From positions 62,001-126,000 of the forward strand of contig CBDCZP010000004.1 of the NCBI GenBank assembly GCA_965224605.1: a stretch of DNA of 64,000 nt, written 5' to 3'. Of the stretch, positions 43,413 to 52,873 are shown one piece after another. Below the pieces are notes generated by a model. It ran no database searches. It worked only from the letters and a program-made list of their open reading frames with translations, and was not told the origin of the DNA. Both the position numbers and the translations under genes were made by a program. Positions within the stretch are counted from its first letter, which is position 1. Each line of letters begins with the position of its first letter. Origin of the DNA: HyVt-477 sp965224605 (lineage in GTDB: Bacteria > Pseudomonadota > Gammaproteobacteria > Thiotrichales > Thiotrichaceae).

Positions 43413-44495
43413 ATGAAAAAGCTCAGTTATTTCCACTTACTTTTGGGTTTAATCTTTTTTCTACTACAAGGCTCGCTTATTGCAGAACCCATAGAAATAA
43501 AACCTATAGAGACTAAACACCAACAAGGTACTTTTATTGGGGCTAAAGATGCCCAGCACCCCAACTGGTTTAAAGATAGCTTTCTGGATATTGAAGACGA
43601 TATCGCGGATGCTACTGATGCTGGGAAACGTCTTGTAGTTTATTTCTGGCAGCCAGGTTGTCCCTATTGCAGCCAGTTGTGGGAAGATAATTTTTCACAA
43701 CAAAAAATTGAAAGTGATTTTCGAAAACATTTTGAAATAGTGGCGTTAAATATGTGGGGAGACAGGGAAATAGTAAGCGTAGGCGGTAATGACTATTCTG
43801 AAAAATCTTTTGCCAATGCTTTACATATTGCCTATACACCGACCTTGCTTTTTTTCAATGAAAATAAAAAAGTAGTTCACAAAATGCAAGGTTACATACC
43901 GCCGGAAGATTTTCAGTTAGCTATGAGTTATGTCTCTGGTAAACATGATAAGCAAATGAAATTTGGTGAATTTATTGCTTCTAGGGCAAAAGAAACAAAA
44001 GAGAAAACGGTCGGAAAACTGCATGATGAAAGCTTTTATTCAACTACTACAATTTTTGATCGTAGAAGTGAATCTGATAAGAATAACTATCTCGCGGTTT
44101 ATTTTGAAAAACCTAATTGTAAAAATTGCGACTTATTGCATGAAAAAACACTGCAAGACAAAACTACTCAAGCGCTCGCAAAACAATTTACTGCTGTACA
44201 ATTGAATCGTTATGCTGATACAAAAATAACATTGCCCAATGGAAACAACAGTACCATTCTTGCATGGGCAAATGAATTAGGAATTGGCTATCTGCCCGCT
44301 ATGGTCTTCTTCAATAAAAAAGGTGAAGAGGTCATGCGAATTGACACGCAAATGCGCACCTTTCATGTTCAGTCTGTATTTGATTATGTGTTATCCGGTG
44401 CATACAAAACCGAAAAAAACTTTCAGCGTTATATCTCTGATCGCTCGGAGAAAATTCGTGAATCTGGAAAAAATGTAGATATCAGTATTTATTAA
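43413..44495 (+). CDS. secreted double-thioredoxin-domain protein (SoxW-like)
   Basis: A 360-residue protein with a signal peptide (YFHLLLGLIFFLLQGSLIA) and two thioredoxin-like domains. The first has VVYFWQPGCPYCSQLWEDNF (CPYC) and a cis-Pro in ALHIAYTPTLLFFNE. The second has VYFEKPNCKNCDLLHEKTL (CKNC) and LGIGYLPAMVFFN. Tandem domains of this sort occur in periplasmic thioredoxins such as SoxW, linked to thiosulfate oxidation. No sox genes are adjacent, so the partner is unknown. Confidence 0.8.
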   Translation: MKKLSYFHLLLGLIFFLLQGSLIAEPIEIKPIETKHQQGTFIGAKDAQHPNWFKDSFLDIEDDIADATDAGKRLVVYFWQPGCPYCSQLWEDNFSQQKIESDFRKHFEIVALNMWGDREIVSVGGNDYSEKSFANALHIAYTPTLLFFNENKKVVHKMQGYIPPEDFQLAMSYVSGKHDKQMKFGEFIASRAKETKEKTVGKLHDESFYSTTTIFDRRSESDKNNYLAVYFEKPNCKNCDLLHEKTLQDKTTQALAKQFTAVQLNRYADTKITLPNGNNSTILAWANELGIGYLPAMVFFNKKGEEVMRIDTQMRTFHVQSVFDYVLSGAYKTEKNFQRYISDRSEKIRESGKNVDISIY

Positions 44496-44624
44496 TTTAA
44501 TTAATCCACATCCGTTTTGGCTTGTAAACTTAATGTGTAAAGTCTAACTTTACACATGTACAAAGCGTTAAGTGAGTGGAGTCCGAAAAGTGTGGAGGCG
44601 TATTATTTTACATTTCTCTCCACA

Positions 44625-44682
44625 TAGATCATGGAAATGGAATTTCCAGCATGCGTTTCCAAACAGGAGTTTGGGAACGAGT
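44625..44682. repeat. hairpin repeat before glmS end
   Basis: GGAAATGGAATTTCC followed by GTTTCCAAACAGGAGTTTGG and GAACGAG. The same arrangement, diverged, is found near 30475-30530. It lies at the 3' end of glmS, and the last bases may act as its terminator. Confidence 0.5.
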
Positions 44683-44696
44683 GAAACCCTATCGGG

Positions 44697-46532
44697 CTAT
44701 TCCACAGTAACAGACTTAGCTAAGTTCCTTGGTTTATCCACATCCGTTCCCTTAAAGACAGCGGTGTAATATGAAAGCAGTTGCAAAGGGATTGTGTAGA
44801 CAATAGGCGCGAGCATTTCTGTTACCTCTGGCATTTCGATGACGTTGATATTATCTTTAGCTTCCATGGATATAGCCTTATCGGCAAAGAGATAGAGTAC
44901 TCCGCCTCTGGAACGCACTTCTTCCAGATTTGATTTTAGTTTTTCTATCAGGCTGGTATTGGGCGCTACTGCGATAATGGGCATTTCGCTATCAACCAGT
45001 GCTAATGGCCCATGTTTGAGTTCCCCTGCGGGATAGGCTTCTGCGTGTATGTAGGAGATTTCTTTTAGCTTTAGCGCGCCTTCCATGGCTACGGGGTATT
45101 GCGCTCCACGTCCGAGAAATAGGGCATTATTCTTTTCAATAAAATCTTCTGCCATTTTTTCAATCGCAGCGTCTTGCTCTAGTGCTTGTTCTAGTAAAAT
45201 AGGTAGTTTCTTTAGGTTGTCTACGATCTCTTTGACTTTTTCAGGGGCATCGCCTTTTGCTTGAATCAGTAAACCTATCAGCATTTGCAAGGCTACGAGT
45301 TGCGTTGTGAAGGCTTTGGTTGATGCGACCCCTATCTCTGGGCCTGCCAGTGTCATCAGTGAATAATCGGACTCACGTGTTAATGAGCTCTCTGCCACGT
45401 TACATATCGTTAGTGTGGCGAGCATGCTGTTGTCATGTTTAACTTTCTCTAAGGCCGCCAGAGTGTCTGCGGTTTCGCCTGATTGAGACAGCGTGATGAA
45501 CAGCACGTTGTCTCTAGGTGGGCGTCGGCGATAGCGATATTCACTAGCGACTTCAACGCTGCAAGGAATGTCAGTCATATCCTCTAACCAGTAGCTAGCT
45601 ATGAGCCCTGCATGGTAGCTTGTCCCACAAGCAACAATTTGAACTTCTTCGACCTTTTCCAGTGTCTCCATGATGTTGTCACCGGAGATGCAATGTTTAA
45701 GATCGTCCAGACCCAGTCTGCCTTCTAGTGTTGATTGAACGGCTGCTGGTTGTTCAAAAATTTCTTTATGCATGAAGTGTCGATATTCGCCTAGATCAGC
45801 CGTACACATACCAGCATTGGATTCTTTTATCTCGCGTTCTACCGCTTTACCCTTGTCATCAAATATAGTGTAGCTGTCGCGTTTGATAACACAAAAATCA
45901 CCATTTTCTAAATAGATAAAGCGACTGGTGACAGGCAACATGGCTTGAATATCTGAACCTATAAAGGTTTCCCCTAATCCCAAGCCCAGTACAAGAGGGC
46001 TGCCCTGACGGGCGGCTATTAACGTATCGGGTTCTTCAATAGAAATGACACCCAAGGCATATGCACCACGAACCTCTTTGATGGTTGCACGAACGGCATC
46101 CGCCAATGTTGATCCTTGAGTCAAAAACATTTCGATCAGATGAACAAGTACTTCGGTATCGGTGTCGGAGGTGAACTCATAGCCTTTTGCTTTCAGCTCA
46201 ACACGAAGTTCTTCGTAGTTTTCAATAATACCGTTGTGAACAATCGCGACACGATCATTGCTCATATGTGGGTGGGCATTGCGTTCAGCAGGTTTGCCGT
46301 GAGTTGCCCAGCGTGTGTGTGCAATGCCTATGTTGCCGATAACAGGAGCGTTATCGAGCTTTTCAGTGAGCGACGCTACTTTGCCTAACGCTCTACTACG
46401 GTTGATTTCATTAGTGTCATTTAATACGGCAACTCCGGCGGAGTCATATCCTCGATATTCTAAACGACGTAAACCTTCAAGCAGGATTTCTGTTACTGGA
46501 CGTTGTGCTATAGCACCTACAATTCCACACAT
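44697..46532 (-). CDS. glmS: glucosamine-6-phosphate synthase
   Basis: A 611-residue glutamine amidotransferase-isomerase. The N-terminal nucleophile Cys is in MCGIVGAIAQRP, with LEGLRRLEYRGYDSAG, IAHTRWATHGKPAERNAHPH and NGIIENYEELR. SIS isomerase domains have SQSGETADTLAALE, ESSLTRESDYSL, and the C-terminal DVDKPRNLAKSVTVE. It makes glucosamine-6-phosphate for peptidoglycan and LPS. It lies downstream of glmU on the same strand. Confidence 0.97.
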   Translation of the reverse strand: MCGIVGAIAQRPVTEILLEGLRRLEYRGYDSAGVAVLNDTNEINRSRALGKVASLTEKLDNAPVIGNIGIAHTRWATHGKPAERNAHPHMSNDRVAIVHNGIIENYEELRVELKAKGYEFTSDTDTEVLVHLIEMFLTQGSTLADAVRATIKEVRGAYALGVISIEEPDTLIAARQGSPLVLGLGLGETFIGSDIQAMLPVTSRFIYLENGDFCVIKRDSYTIFDDKGKAVEREIKESNAGMCTADLGEYRHFMHKEIFEQPAAVQSTLEGRLGLDDLKHCISGDNIMETLEKVEEVQIVACGTSYHAGLIASYWLEDMTDIPCSVEVASEYRYRRRPPRDNVLFITLSQSGETADTLAALEKVKHDNSMLATLTICNVAESSLTRESDYSLMTLAGPEIGVASTKAFTTQLVALQMLIGLLIQAKGDAPEKVKEIVDNLKKLPILLEQALEQDAAIEKMAEDFIEKNNALFLGRGAQYPVAMEGALKLKEISYIHAEAYPAGELKHGPLALVDSEMPIIAVAPNTSLIEKLKSNLEEVRSRGGVLYLFADKAISMEAKDNINVIEMPEVTEMLAPIVYTIPLQLLSYYTAVFKGTDVDKPRNLAKSVTVE

Positions 46533-46631
46533 GTTGTTATTCTCTTGTTGTTTCTTTAATTTATGTTAGTTTTTTTGTGTAGCCTGCGTTGAGGAACGAA
46601 ACGCGGGAGCGTGTATATCATTTCCTCATAT

Positions 46632-47996
46632 TTATTTCTTCTTGGTTGGTCTGGCCCAGCCTTTTATAGTGATCTGTTTAGCGCGTGACAGGGTCAGCTC
46701 ACCTTCGGGAGTATCTTTAGTAATCGTCGAGCCAGCTCCAATCGTGGTATTTTTCTCGACAATGACGGGAGCAATCAGTTGCGTTGAAGAACCAACAAAA
46801 ACACCATCTCCAATAATGGTTTCAAACTTGTTGACACCATCATAGTTACAAGTAATGGTGCCAGCGCCAATATTGACATCAGTACCCATCGTCGTATCGC
46901 CGATATAGCTTAAATGACTCACTTTACTCCCTTCGCCAATGACCGATTTTTTAATCTCGACAAAGTTACCGATCTTGGCTTTATCCTTTAGCACAGCAAG
47001 CGGACGTATACGAGCAAAAGGTCCGACTTCACAATCACTACGGATTTCTGCTGACTCAATGACACAGTTGGGTTTAATGAGTGTGCCATCACCAATGGTA
47101 GCATTAGTAATCACACAGTTGGCTTGTATGCTGACATTGTCACCTAATACGACATCACCATTAAATACAGCGTTGATATCAATCTTTACATCTTGCCCGA
47201 CTTGTACGTTGCCACGAATATCTACTCGCGCAGGGTCTGCAACAGTAGCGCCAGCAAGCATGATCTCATTGACCTTGTCTAGCTGATAAGCACGTTCTAA
47301 CTCAGCTTGTTGAATACGGTTGTTCACTCCTTGTACTTCAATAGGGCTGTCACAAACCACCGCTTGCACGTTGCCGCCTTCTTCTACAGCCAGAGCGATG
47401 CAATCCGTTAAATAATATTCGCCCTGGGCATTTTCGGGGCTGAGTGCTTTTAACCAGCGTTTAAGGTCTTTACCTCGTGCTGCTATAAACCCGGTATTGC
47501 CTTCTTTGATTTGTCTGATTTCATCAGTAGCATCTTTTTCTTCAACAATACGAGTAATTTGTCCTTTATCGTTTCTAACGATACGGCCATATCCAAAAGG
47601 GTTGTCCAGATAAGTGGTCAACACACATAAATCAGCATCTGCCAGTTTTTCTACCAAGGCTTTTAGGGTCGCCGGTTTGATCAGCGGGACATCGCCATAG
47701 GCAATAACTACCTGATCATCATCTTCGATAATATCTATGGCTTGGGCAACCGCATGGCCCGTTCCTTTCTGTTCAGCCTGAAGCACCCACTGAATACGAT
47801 CATCCGATATTGCTTGTTGTACGTATTCACCACCATGACCATAAACCACGGCAAGTTTGCTTGTCTCTAAAGAAGAACAGGCATCAATCACATGTTGTAG
47901 CATGGGCTTGCCGCCAATGGTATGTAGCACTTTGGGAAGTTGGGAGCGCATTCTGGTTCCCTGACCAGCAGCTAGGATAATAGGAAATGATTTCAT
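46632..47996 (-). CDS. glmU: bifunctional UDP-GlcNAc pyrophosphorylase/acetyltransferase
   Basis: A 454-residue GlmU. Uridylyltransferase domain: IILAAGQGTRMRSQLPKVLH, AEQKGTGHAVAQAI, YGDVPLIKP. Acetyltransferase left-handed beta helix: GNFVEIKKSVIGEGSKVSHL, YIGDTTMGTDVNIGAGTITC, NYDGVNKFETIIGDGVFVGS. With GlmS it supplies UDP-GlcNAc. The 99-bp gap to glmS contains a short repeat (GTAGCCTGCGTTGAGG) also present near 10178. Confidence 0.96.
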   Translation of the reverse strand: MKSFPIILAAGQGTRMRSQLPKVLHTIGGKPMLQHVIDACSSLETSKLAVVYGHGGEYVQQAISDDRIQWVLQAEQKGTGHAVAQAIDIIEDDDQVVIAYGDVPLIKPATLKALVEKLADADLCVLTTYLDNPFGYGRIVRNDKGQITRIVEEKDATDEIRQIKEGNTGFIAARGKDLKRWLKALSPENAQGEYYLTDCIALAVEEGGNVQAVVCDSPIEVQGVNNRIQQAELERAYQLDKVNEIMLAGATVADPARVDIRGNVQVGQDVKIDINAVFNGDVVLGDNVSIQANCVITNATIGDGTLIKPNCVIESAEIRSDCEVGPFARIRPLAVLKDKAKIGNFVEIKKSVIGEGSKVSHLSYIGDTTMGTDVNIGAGTITCNYDGVNKFETIIGDGVFVGSSTQLIAPVIVEKNTTIGAGSTITKDTPEGELTLSRAKQITIKGWARPTKKK

Positions 47997-48256
47997 TATA
48001 ATAATATCTATATTGTCAGTGATTGAAATTATAGCGAATCAAACACTACGCTGTAACGGTTTGTGATAAATGGAGATAGTTGACGCTCTTGTAATGAATT
48101 TGAAACACACTCCATTGATAGAGTGAATAATAGCACCAAAATTGAAAAAAATGATTGGAATAATTGGGTAGATTTTCGTACTTCTTGTGTGGTTTTAGCG
48201 AAATTATAGTGAAGTCATGGCGAAGTTGTGGCAATTTAAGGGAACAAACTGAAAAA

Positions 48257-48283
48257 TTAGCACTCTAAGGCGGAGAGTGCTAA
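48257..48283. promoter_or_regulatory. CIRCE element (HrcA operator) upstream of rpoH
   Basis: A perfect consensus CIRCE: TTAGCACTC (48257-48265), 9-bp spacer, GAGTGCTAA (48275-48283), 26 bp before the rpoH ATG. CIRCE is the binding site of the heat-shock repressor HrcA, usually found before groESL or hrcA-dnaK. Confidence 0.9.
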
Positions 48284-48309
48284 AATTGAAAACTGATAAG
48301 GTGGAAAAA

Positions 48310-49173
48310 ATGGGTAAATTGTTAATGTTACAAAATCATAATCTTGCTGTACCAGGAGCTAGTCTGGAAAACTATATGCACGCCGTGCATGATATTCCGG
48401 TATTAACGGTGCCAGAAGAAAAAGAGATTGCGACCCGCTTGCGTGAAAACGAAGATCTAGAATCTGCACGCTTATTAGTCATGCATAACCTACGTTTCGT
48501 TATCAAGGTAGCACGTGGCTACAGCGGCTACGGTTTACCTCTGGGCGATTTAGTTCAAGAAGGTAATGTAGGTTTAATGAAAGCGGTTAAACGCTTTGAC
48601 CCTACCATGAATGTGCGTTTAATTTCATTTGCAGTGCATTGGATTCGTGCCGAGATTCATGAATATATCCTGCGTAATTGGAAAATCGTTAAAGTAGCGA
48701 CAACCAAAGCCCAGCGTAAACTTTTCTTCAACCTGAGAAGTAGTAAAAAGCGCCTTGGCTGGTTTAATCAAGCACAGATTGATGACGTAGCTAAGGACCT
48801 TGGTGTGAGTAGCAAAGACGTTATTGAGATGGAAAAGCGGATGAGCGGTACCGATATCGGATTCGATCTTCCGGTAGGACAAGATGAAGAAACGAATACT
48901 TATTCGCCTAGTCAATATTTGACACATCAGTCCCAAGACCCAGCCGATGCGCTAGAAGATGAAGACTGGGAATCACATACAAAACAGCTTTTTTCTTCAG
49001 CACTAGGTGAGCTTGATGAAAGAAGCAAAGATATTATTACCTTGCGTTGGTTAAATGAGCCTAAGGCTACGTTGCAAGACTTGGCAGGTAAATATAGTGT
49101 TTCAGCCGAACGTATACGTCAGCTTGAAGCAGCGGCTATCATCAAGATCAAAGCGGCCGTTGCCACTCATTGA
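48310..49173 (+). CDS. rpoH: heat-shock sigma factor sigma-32
   Basis: A 287-residue RpoH. The start is ATG 48310, preceded by AAGGTGG; an in-frame GTG upstream lies inside the CIRCE element. Region 2: LVMHNLRFVIKVARGYSGYG, LPLGDLVQEGNVGLMKAVKR and FAVHWIRAEIHEYILRNWKI. The RpoH box: TKAQRKLFFNLRSSKKRLGW. Region 4: TLQDLAGKYSVSAERIRQLE. It directs heat-shock gene transcription. The upstream CIRCE suggests HrcA repression of the sigma factor itself. Confidence 0.96.
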   Translation: MGKLLMLQNHNLAVPGASLENYMHAVHDIPVLTVPEEKEIATRLRENEDLESARLLVMHNLRFVIKVARGYSGYGLPLGDLVQEGNVGLMKAVKRFDPTMNVRLISFAVHWIRAEIHEYILRNWKIVKVATTKAQRKLFFNLRSSKKRLGWFNQAQIDDVAKDLGVSSKDVIEMEKRMSGTDIGFDLPVGQDEETNTYSPSQYLTHQSQDPADALEDEDWESHTKQLFSSALGELDERSKDIITLRWLNEPKATLQDLAGKYSVSAERIRQLEAAAIIKIKAAVATH

Positions 49174-49372
49174 TTTTGATCGTGGACTCAGGTGATCAGC
49201 GTAATATTTAACATCTAAGGGCAACCAATCTGGTTGTCCTTGTTTTTCAAGGTAAAAGCATAAACTTAAAGAAAGAACTAATCGGGGCATATAATAAGCT
49301 TGCAATATTAGAATATTGCTATATACTTATTTCGGAATTTAATAAATAGCTAATACGCACTAGGAGAATACA

Positions 49373-50188
49373 ATGAAAATACAAGCAACTGCATTTGCAG
49401 CACTAATAGCTCTATCTGGAACTGCTTCAGCAGATTGGATGGACGGATTCAATAAAGGTAATGGTCAAGGAAACGCCGCTGGCAATGCAGCTGGCACGAG
49501 TACTGGTCAGGGTAACGCTGCTGGCGATACTAAAGGAAACGTAAAAGGTTGGGGAACGGGTAAAGGCGATGCAGACGGTGAAATTGATTTCGCTATCAAA
49601 TTTAAAGGTAAAGGCCGTACCAACATGGATGCGAAAGGTGCAGCTGATGGACAAGGCGAAGGTAAAGGTAATACTGCTTCAAATTGGACAGGTAGTGGCA
49701 ACACCACTGGTAACTCTGCGATGAACGGTTCTGGTGCTAACAACAACACAGGTGCTGGAAGCTCAATGCCGTGGAACAATAGTAACGGCGGAAACAACTT
49801 CAGCATGCCGTGGAACAACAACAATGGCAGCAACGGTTTCACAATGCCTTGGAACAATAGCAACGGTGGAAACAACTTCAGCATGCCATGGAACAACAAC
49901 AATGGCAGCAACGGTTTTACAATGCCGTGGAACAATAGCAATGGTGGAAACAACTTCAGCATGCCATGGAACAACAACAATAATGGCAGCAACGGTTGGA
50001 CTACAATGCCTTGGAACTGGGGTAACAACGCAACGTCATACGGATATGCTCCATACGGCTACGCTCCTTCATACGGATATGCCGCCCCTGCTGCATATGG
50101 TTATGCTCCATACGGCTACATGCCTGCTGCTCCTGTAGCATCTGCGCAAAAGCCAGCAGCTGCACCGACAGCTCCTGCTAAAAAATAA
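49373..50188 (+). CDS. sulfur-globule-like repetitive secreted protein
   Basis: A 271-residue protein with a signal peptide (MKIQATAFAALIALSGTASA). Then come a Gly/Asn/Lys-rich region (GNGQGNAAGNAAGTSTGQGN), three near-identical 26-residue repeats containing MPWNNSNGGNNFS and MPWNNNNGSNGFT (78 bp at the DNA level, about 49767-50005), a Tyr/Ala/Pro-rich stretch with YGYAPYGYAP motifs, and an Ala/Pro/Lys tail. Composition and layout resemble structural sulfur globule proteins of sulfur oxidisers. The role as a globule envelope protein is inferred. Confidence 0.65.
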   Translation: MKIQATAFAALIALSGTASADWMDGFNKGNGQGNAAGNAAGTSTGQGNAAGDTKGNVKGWGTGKGDADGEIDFAIKFKGKGRTNMDAKGAADGQGEGKGNTASNWTGSGNTTGNSAMNGSGANNNTGAGSSMPWNNSNGGNNFSMPWNNNNGSNGFTMPWNNSNGGNNFSMPWNNNNGSNGFTMPWNNSNGGNNFSMPWNNNNNGSNGWTTMPWNWGNNATSYGYAPYGYAPSYGYAAPAAYGYAPYGYMPAAPVASAQKPAAAPTAPAKK

Positions 50189-50210
50189 TCTAAACTAACA
50201 TTTAGATACT

Positions 50211-50237
50211 AAAAGGCCTGCATTATGCAGGCCTTTT
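50211..50237 (+). terminator. rho-independent terminator
   Basis: AAAAGGCCTGCA / TGCAGGCCTTTTT around a TTA loop, 23 bp after the sulfur-globule-like gene. A strong GC stem with flanking A and T runs can work on both strands. Confidence 0.88.
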
Positions 50238-50302
50238 TCGTTACAGGATTTTTAACTGCTAACGGGCTCGTGTCTTTAAATAGCACGGATAGGGTGGATT
50301 TT

Positions 50303-50646
50303 TTATCCTTGGTTCATCTCTGATATTTCCACACTTCTATCATCAGGATCATGAACAATGAAATAAATTCTATTACCTCGATCTAAAATGTCACTAATCA
50401 AAGGGCTTTGCAACATCAGAAATATTAGAATACGAAAAACCTAACCGACAAACTATCAACAGGGAATTCTCACTAGAAGGGTACAAGCTCCATCGTCATT
50501 GTATTTAGGTTCGTAGAAAAGTGAATGAGTCCACTTCCATGCTTGTCTTCAACAAAGGAACAGCCAAGTCGTTTATAAAAGCTTTTTGTGTCTTCAATGC
50601 TTCGGCATCTTAGTACTAGCAGATTGATTGTTGGTGCCGTCTTCAT
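50303..50646 (-). pseudogene. VOC/glyoxalase-family gene remnant
   Basis: The N-terminal piece reads MKTAPTINLLVLRCRSIEDT, then KSFYKRLGCSFVEDKHGSGL and a stop near 50477. The C-terminal piece, ending at 50303, reads SDILDRGNRIYFIVHDPDDR and SVEISEMNQG. Together they match the two ends of a vicinal-oxygen-chelate (glyoxalase/bleomycin-resistance-like) protein of about 125 residues, with the middle frame-shifted and partly deleted. Confidence 0.7.
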
Positions 50647-50660
50647 ACTAGCATAAGCTT

Positions 50661-51431
50661 CTAAAAACTATTCGTTTTATGGCACTTACAGTAATCAAAG
50701 ATCTTATTTCTCCAGCGTTTTCTATTCCCTTCCAAGTAATTGTATTCATTAGGACTATATCCTGCTCTCATTTTCGAAAGTATTCGATTTAATCTGGTTT
50801 TATAAATAGAACAGTTGCGTTTAGAAGTACATCCATTTTGAGATTGAGGCTTATTTTCTCTGTAGTTATTTATGTTATTGATAATTATTTTTTGTTGAGT
50901 TTGAGGTCTGGTTCTTACTGCATAGCCAGCTAGGTTACAGGATTCACTCATTAATCTTCTATTATAATCAGATGGTTCTTTTCTGTATTGATTGCTCCAA
51001 TAATTACAAGTTTCTAAGCTTCTTCTTTGAGCGTCCGTTTTTATTCTTTGTGATCTAGCGAGCTTTTGTTGCTGAGTGTACGGGCTTTTTTGAAGTACAT
51101 ATTTCCTGCTAGATTTGTTTGGTTCGGTTTGTTCTATGTAGTTTTGATTAGATAATATTGGCTGCTTATATTGTTGAGGATTTACACTAGTTGTGGCTTT
51201 GTGATTATTAGTTATCTTCTCGGATTTAAAATCAACAGCGTTATTTCTAATATTGGCTTCTGCTACTAATTCTTCCATGTGTTTCAGATGGTAGTAATAG
51301 GATGCTCCTACAATGGATAAAGAAAGACTAACAATAATCAAAGCTAAGGTTAGATGGTTATCCTTTTGATTCCACTCCGGCTTTATGTATCTATTGTCGC
51401 TTATGACTTCATCATCATTATTGTTATACAT
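50661..51431 (-). CDS. hypothetical membrane-anchored protein
   Basis: A 256-residue protein not recognised. Residues about 27-48 form one transmembrane helix (LTLALIIVSLSLSIVGASYY) after an acidic N-terminus. The remainder is basic and rich in Gln, Asn and Arg (QQKLARSQRIKTDAQRRSLE), with six cysteines towards the C-terminus (NGCTSKRNC, FDYCKCHK). It resembles other single-TM proteins of unknown role in the Thiotrichales. Confidence 0.55.
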   Translation of the reverse strand: MYNNNDDEVISDNRYIKPEWNQKDNHLTLALIIVSLSLSIVGASYYYHLKHMEELVAEANIRNNAVDFKSEKITNNHKATTSVNPQQYKQPILSNQNYIEQTEPNKSSRKYVLQKSPYTQQQKLARSQRIKTDAQRRSLETCNYWSNQYRKEPSDYNRRLMSESCNLAGYAVRTRPQTQQKIIINNINNYRENKPQSQNGCTSKRNCSIYKTRLNRILSKMRAGYSPNEYNYLEGNRKRWRNKIFDYCKCHKTNSF

Positions 51432-51473
51432 ACATAGACACTTCGCTGGTAAATTGAAGTGTGTTTATAACAT

Positions 51474-52548
51474 GCTAAAAATAAGAATAAATATTAGTCA
51501 GATAAAACGGATTATCAAAAGAAAACTTGAGAGAGTCAAACTAGGTAATTTTCCTGCTATGACAGTGGAGCAAGCTAAAAAAGCCGTTGACCAAATTAAT
51601 GCTCAAATATCATTAGGCAATAACCCCTATGATGGGAGGAGGACGGATCGGGCTGAATTAACGTTGAATGATTTATTCATTGAATATCTTGAAAGCCACG
51701 CAAAGCAATATAAAAAGTCTTGGGCTACTGATGAAATGAACTAACGCAACCATTTGTCACATTGGAATAATAGGAAGCTCTCACATATCACAAGAAAGGA
51801 TGTACAGGGACTTCATAGAAAGATAGGTAAAAATAACACAGGTAAACCCAAGCAAATAGAATAGTGGCATCCATTGCTAAAGGTCCTGTTTAACAAAGCT
51901 ACTGAGTGGTGCATGTTTGAAGGTGCGAATCCAGCACAAGAGATTAAGCAGTACAGAGAGAAATCCCTGCAAGCTGTTGAACTTCAAACGTTCTTTAAGT
52001 CGGTAGCTGATGAAGAGAACGAAACTATCAGAGACTATGTTCTTGTTAGCCTTCTGTGGCTTTTTCTATAGACTCCAGTACAGGATCATTATTAAGTCGT
52101 GCATAGATAGCTGTAGTACTAACATTCTTATGAGCCAATGTTTACCAATAATAGGCAATGATGCGCCTGTTGTGGCTTGTCATCTTCCAAGTGAACGCCT
52201 TAAATCATGGATTCTTAAATTGGTAATCTTTGCTCTCTTTAGGATTCGCGCCCAGCCTTTTTTAGCTTCAACTAAATGCCCCGTCTTTCCAGTTTCAGAA
52301 AATACAAAACTACTCGAATCAATATTTTTTCTATCATCTAGCATCTGAATAACTTCATTAGATATTAATGGCACGGTATGAGAATCACCGTTTTTAGGTT
52401 CAGGAATACGTCACTCTCTGCGATTAAAATCTATTTGCATTCCACTGCATAGCTAATACGTTTGCAAGCCTAGCACCTGTTAAGTGCGATGCTCAACGCT
52501 GGTAAAGAGAAAGCAGAAGTTGTGCCACTTGTAAGGAAGAAGAATTAA
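51474..52548 (+). pseudogene. tyrosine integrase with inverted C-terminal half
   Basis: Plus-strand pieces: KLGNFPAMTVEQAKKAVDQI, LSHITRKDVQGLHRKIGKNN, LFNKATEWCMFEGANPAQEI, ETIRDYVLVSLL (to about 52052). From about 52055 to 52484 the sequence reads on the minus strand: LTGARLANVLAMQW, RIPEPKNGDSHTVPLISNEV, GKTGHLVEAKKGWARILKRA, IHDLRRSLG, NNDPVLESIEKATEG. The gene tail then resumes on plus: AMLNAGKEKAEVVPLVRKKN, stop at 52548. One gene thus has an internal inversion of about 430 bp, plus a Trp-to-stop change and frameshifts. Confidence 0.85.
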
Positions 52549-52571
52549 ATAATTGTTTTCTATGGGAGACA

Positions 52572-52873
52572 ATGCTTATTATAGAATATGAAATAGAGAC
52601 AACTGATAAATTCCAAGAGTGGTTTGATGGCTTAGATAAAAAAACTGCGTTTCGCATTATTGCAAGGATTGACCGAGTTAAACAGGGTAACTTCGGAGAT
52701 GCAAAAGGCTTACAGACTCACTGTCAGAATTAAGGTTTTTCTTTGGTTCTGGCTACCGTATCTACTACACCCTGCAAGCAGGGAAGGTTGTCTTATTGTT
52801 ATCTGGTGGTGATAAATCCAACCAGAAGAAAGATATTAAAACAGCAAAAACGATGCTGGACAATTTGGAGTAA
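52572..52873 (+). pseudogene. RelE/HigB-type toxin, frameshifted
   Basis: The first part reads MLIIEYEIETTDKFQEWFDG, then LDKKTAFRIIARIDRVKQGN and stops near 52734. The next frame continues LSELRFFFGSGYRIYYTLQA, GKVVLLLSGGDKSNQKKDIK and TAKTMLDNLE. Together they form a HigB-like addiction-module killer protein (RelE/ParE superfamily) with one indel near 52720. Confidence 0.78.

Noticed and set aside
49507..50138. Two overlapping open frames (LLPLLLLFHGM-type and TTTMAATV-type) in the sulfur-globule-like gene
   Set aside because: Products of the 78-bp DNA repeats read in the wrong frames; only the frame with a signal peptide and terminator is coherent.
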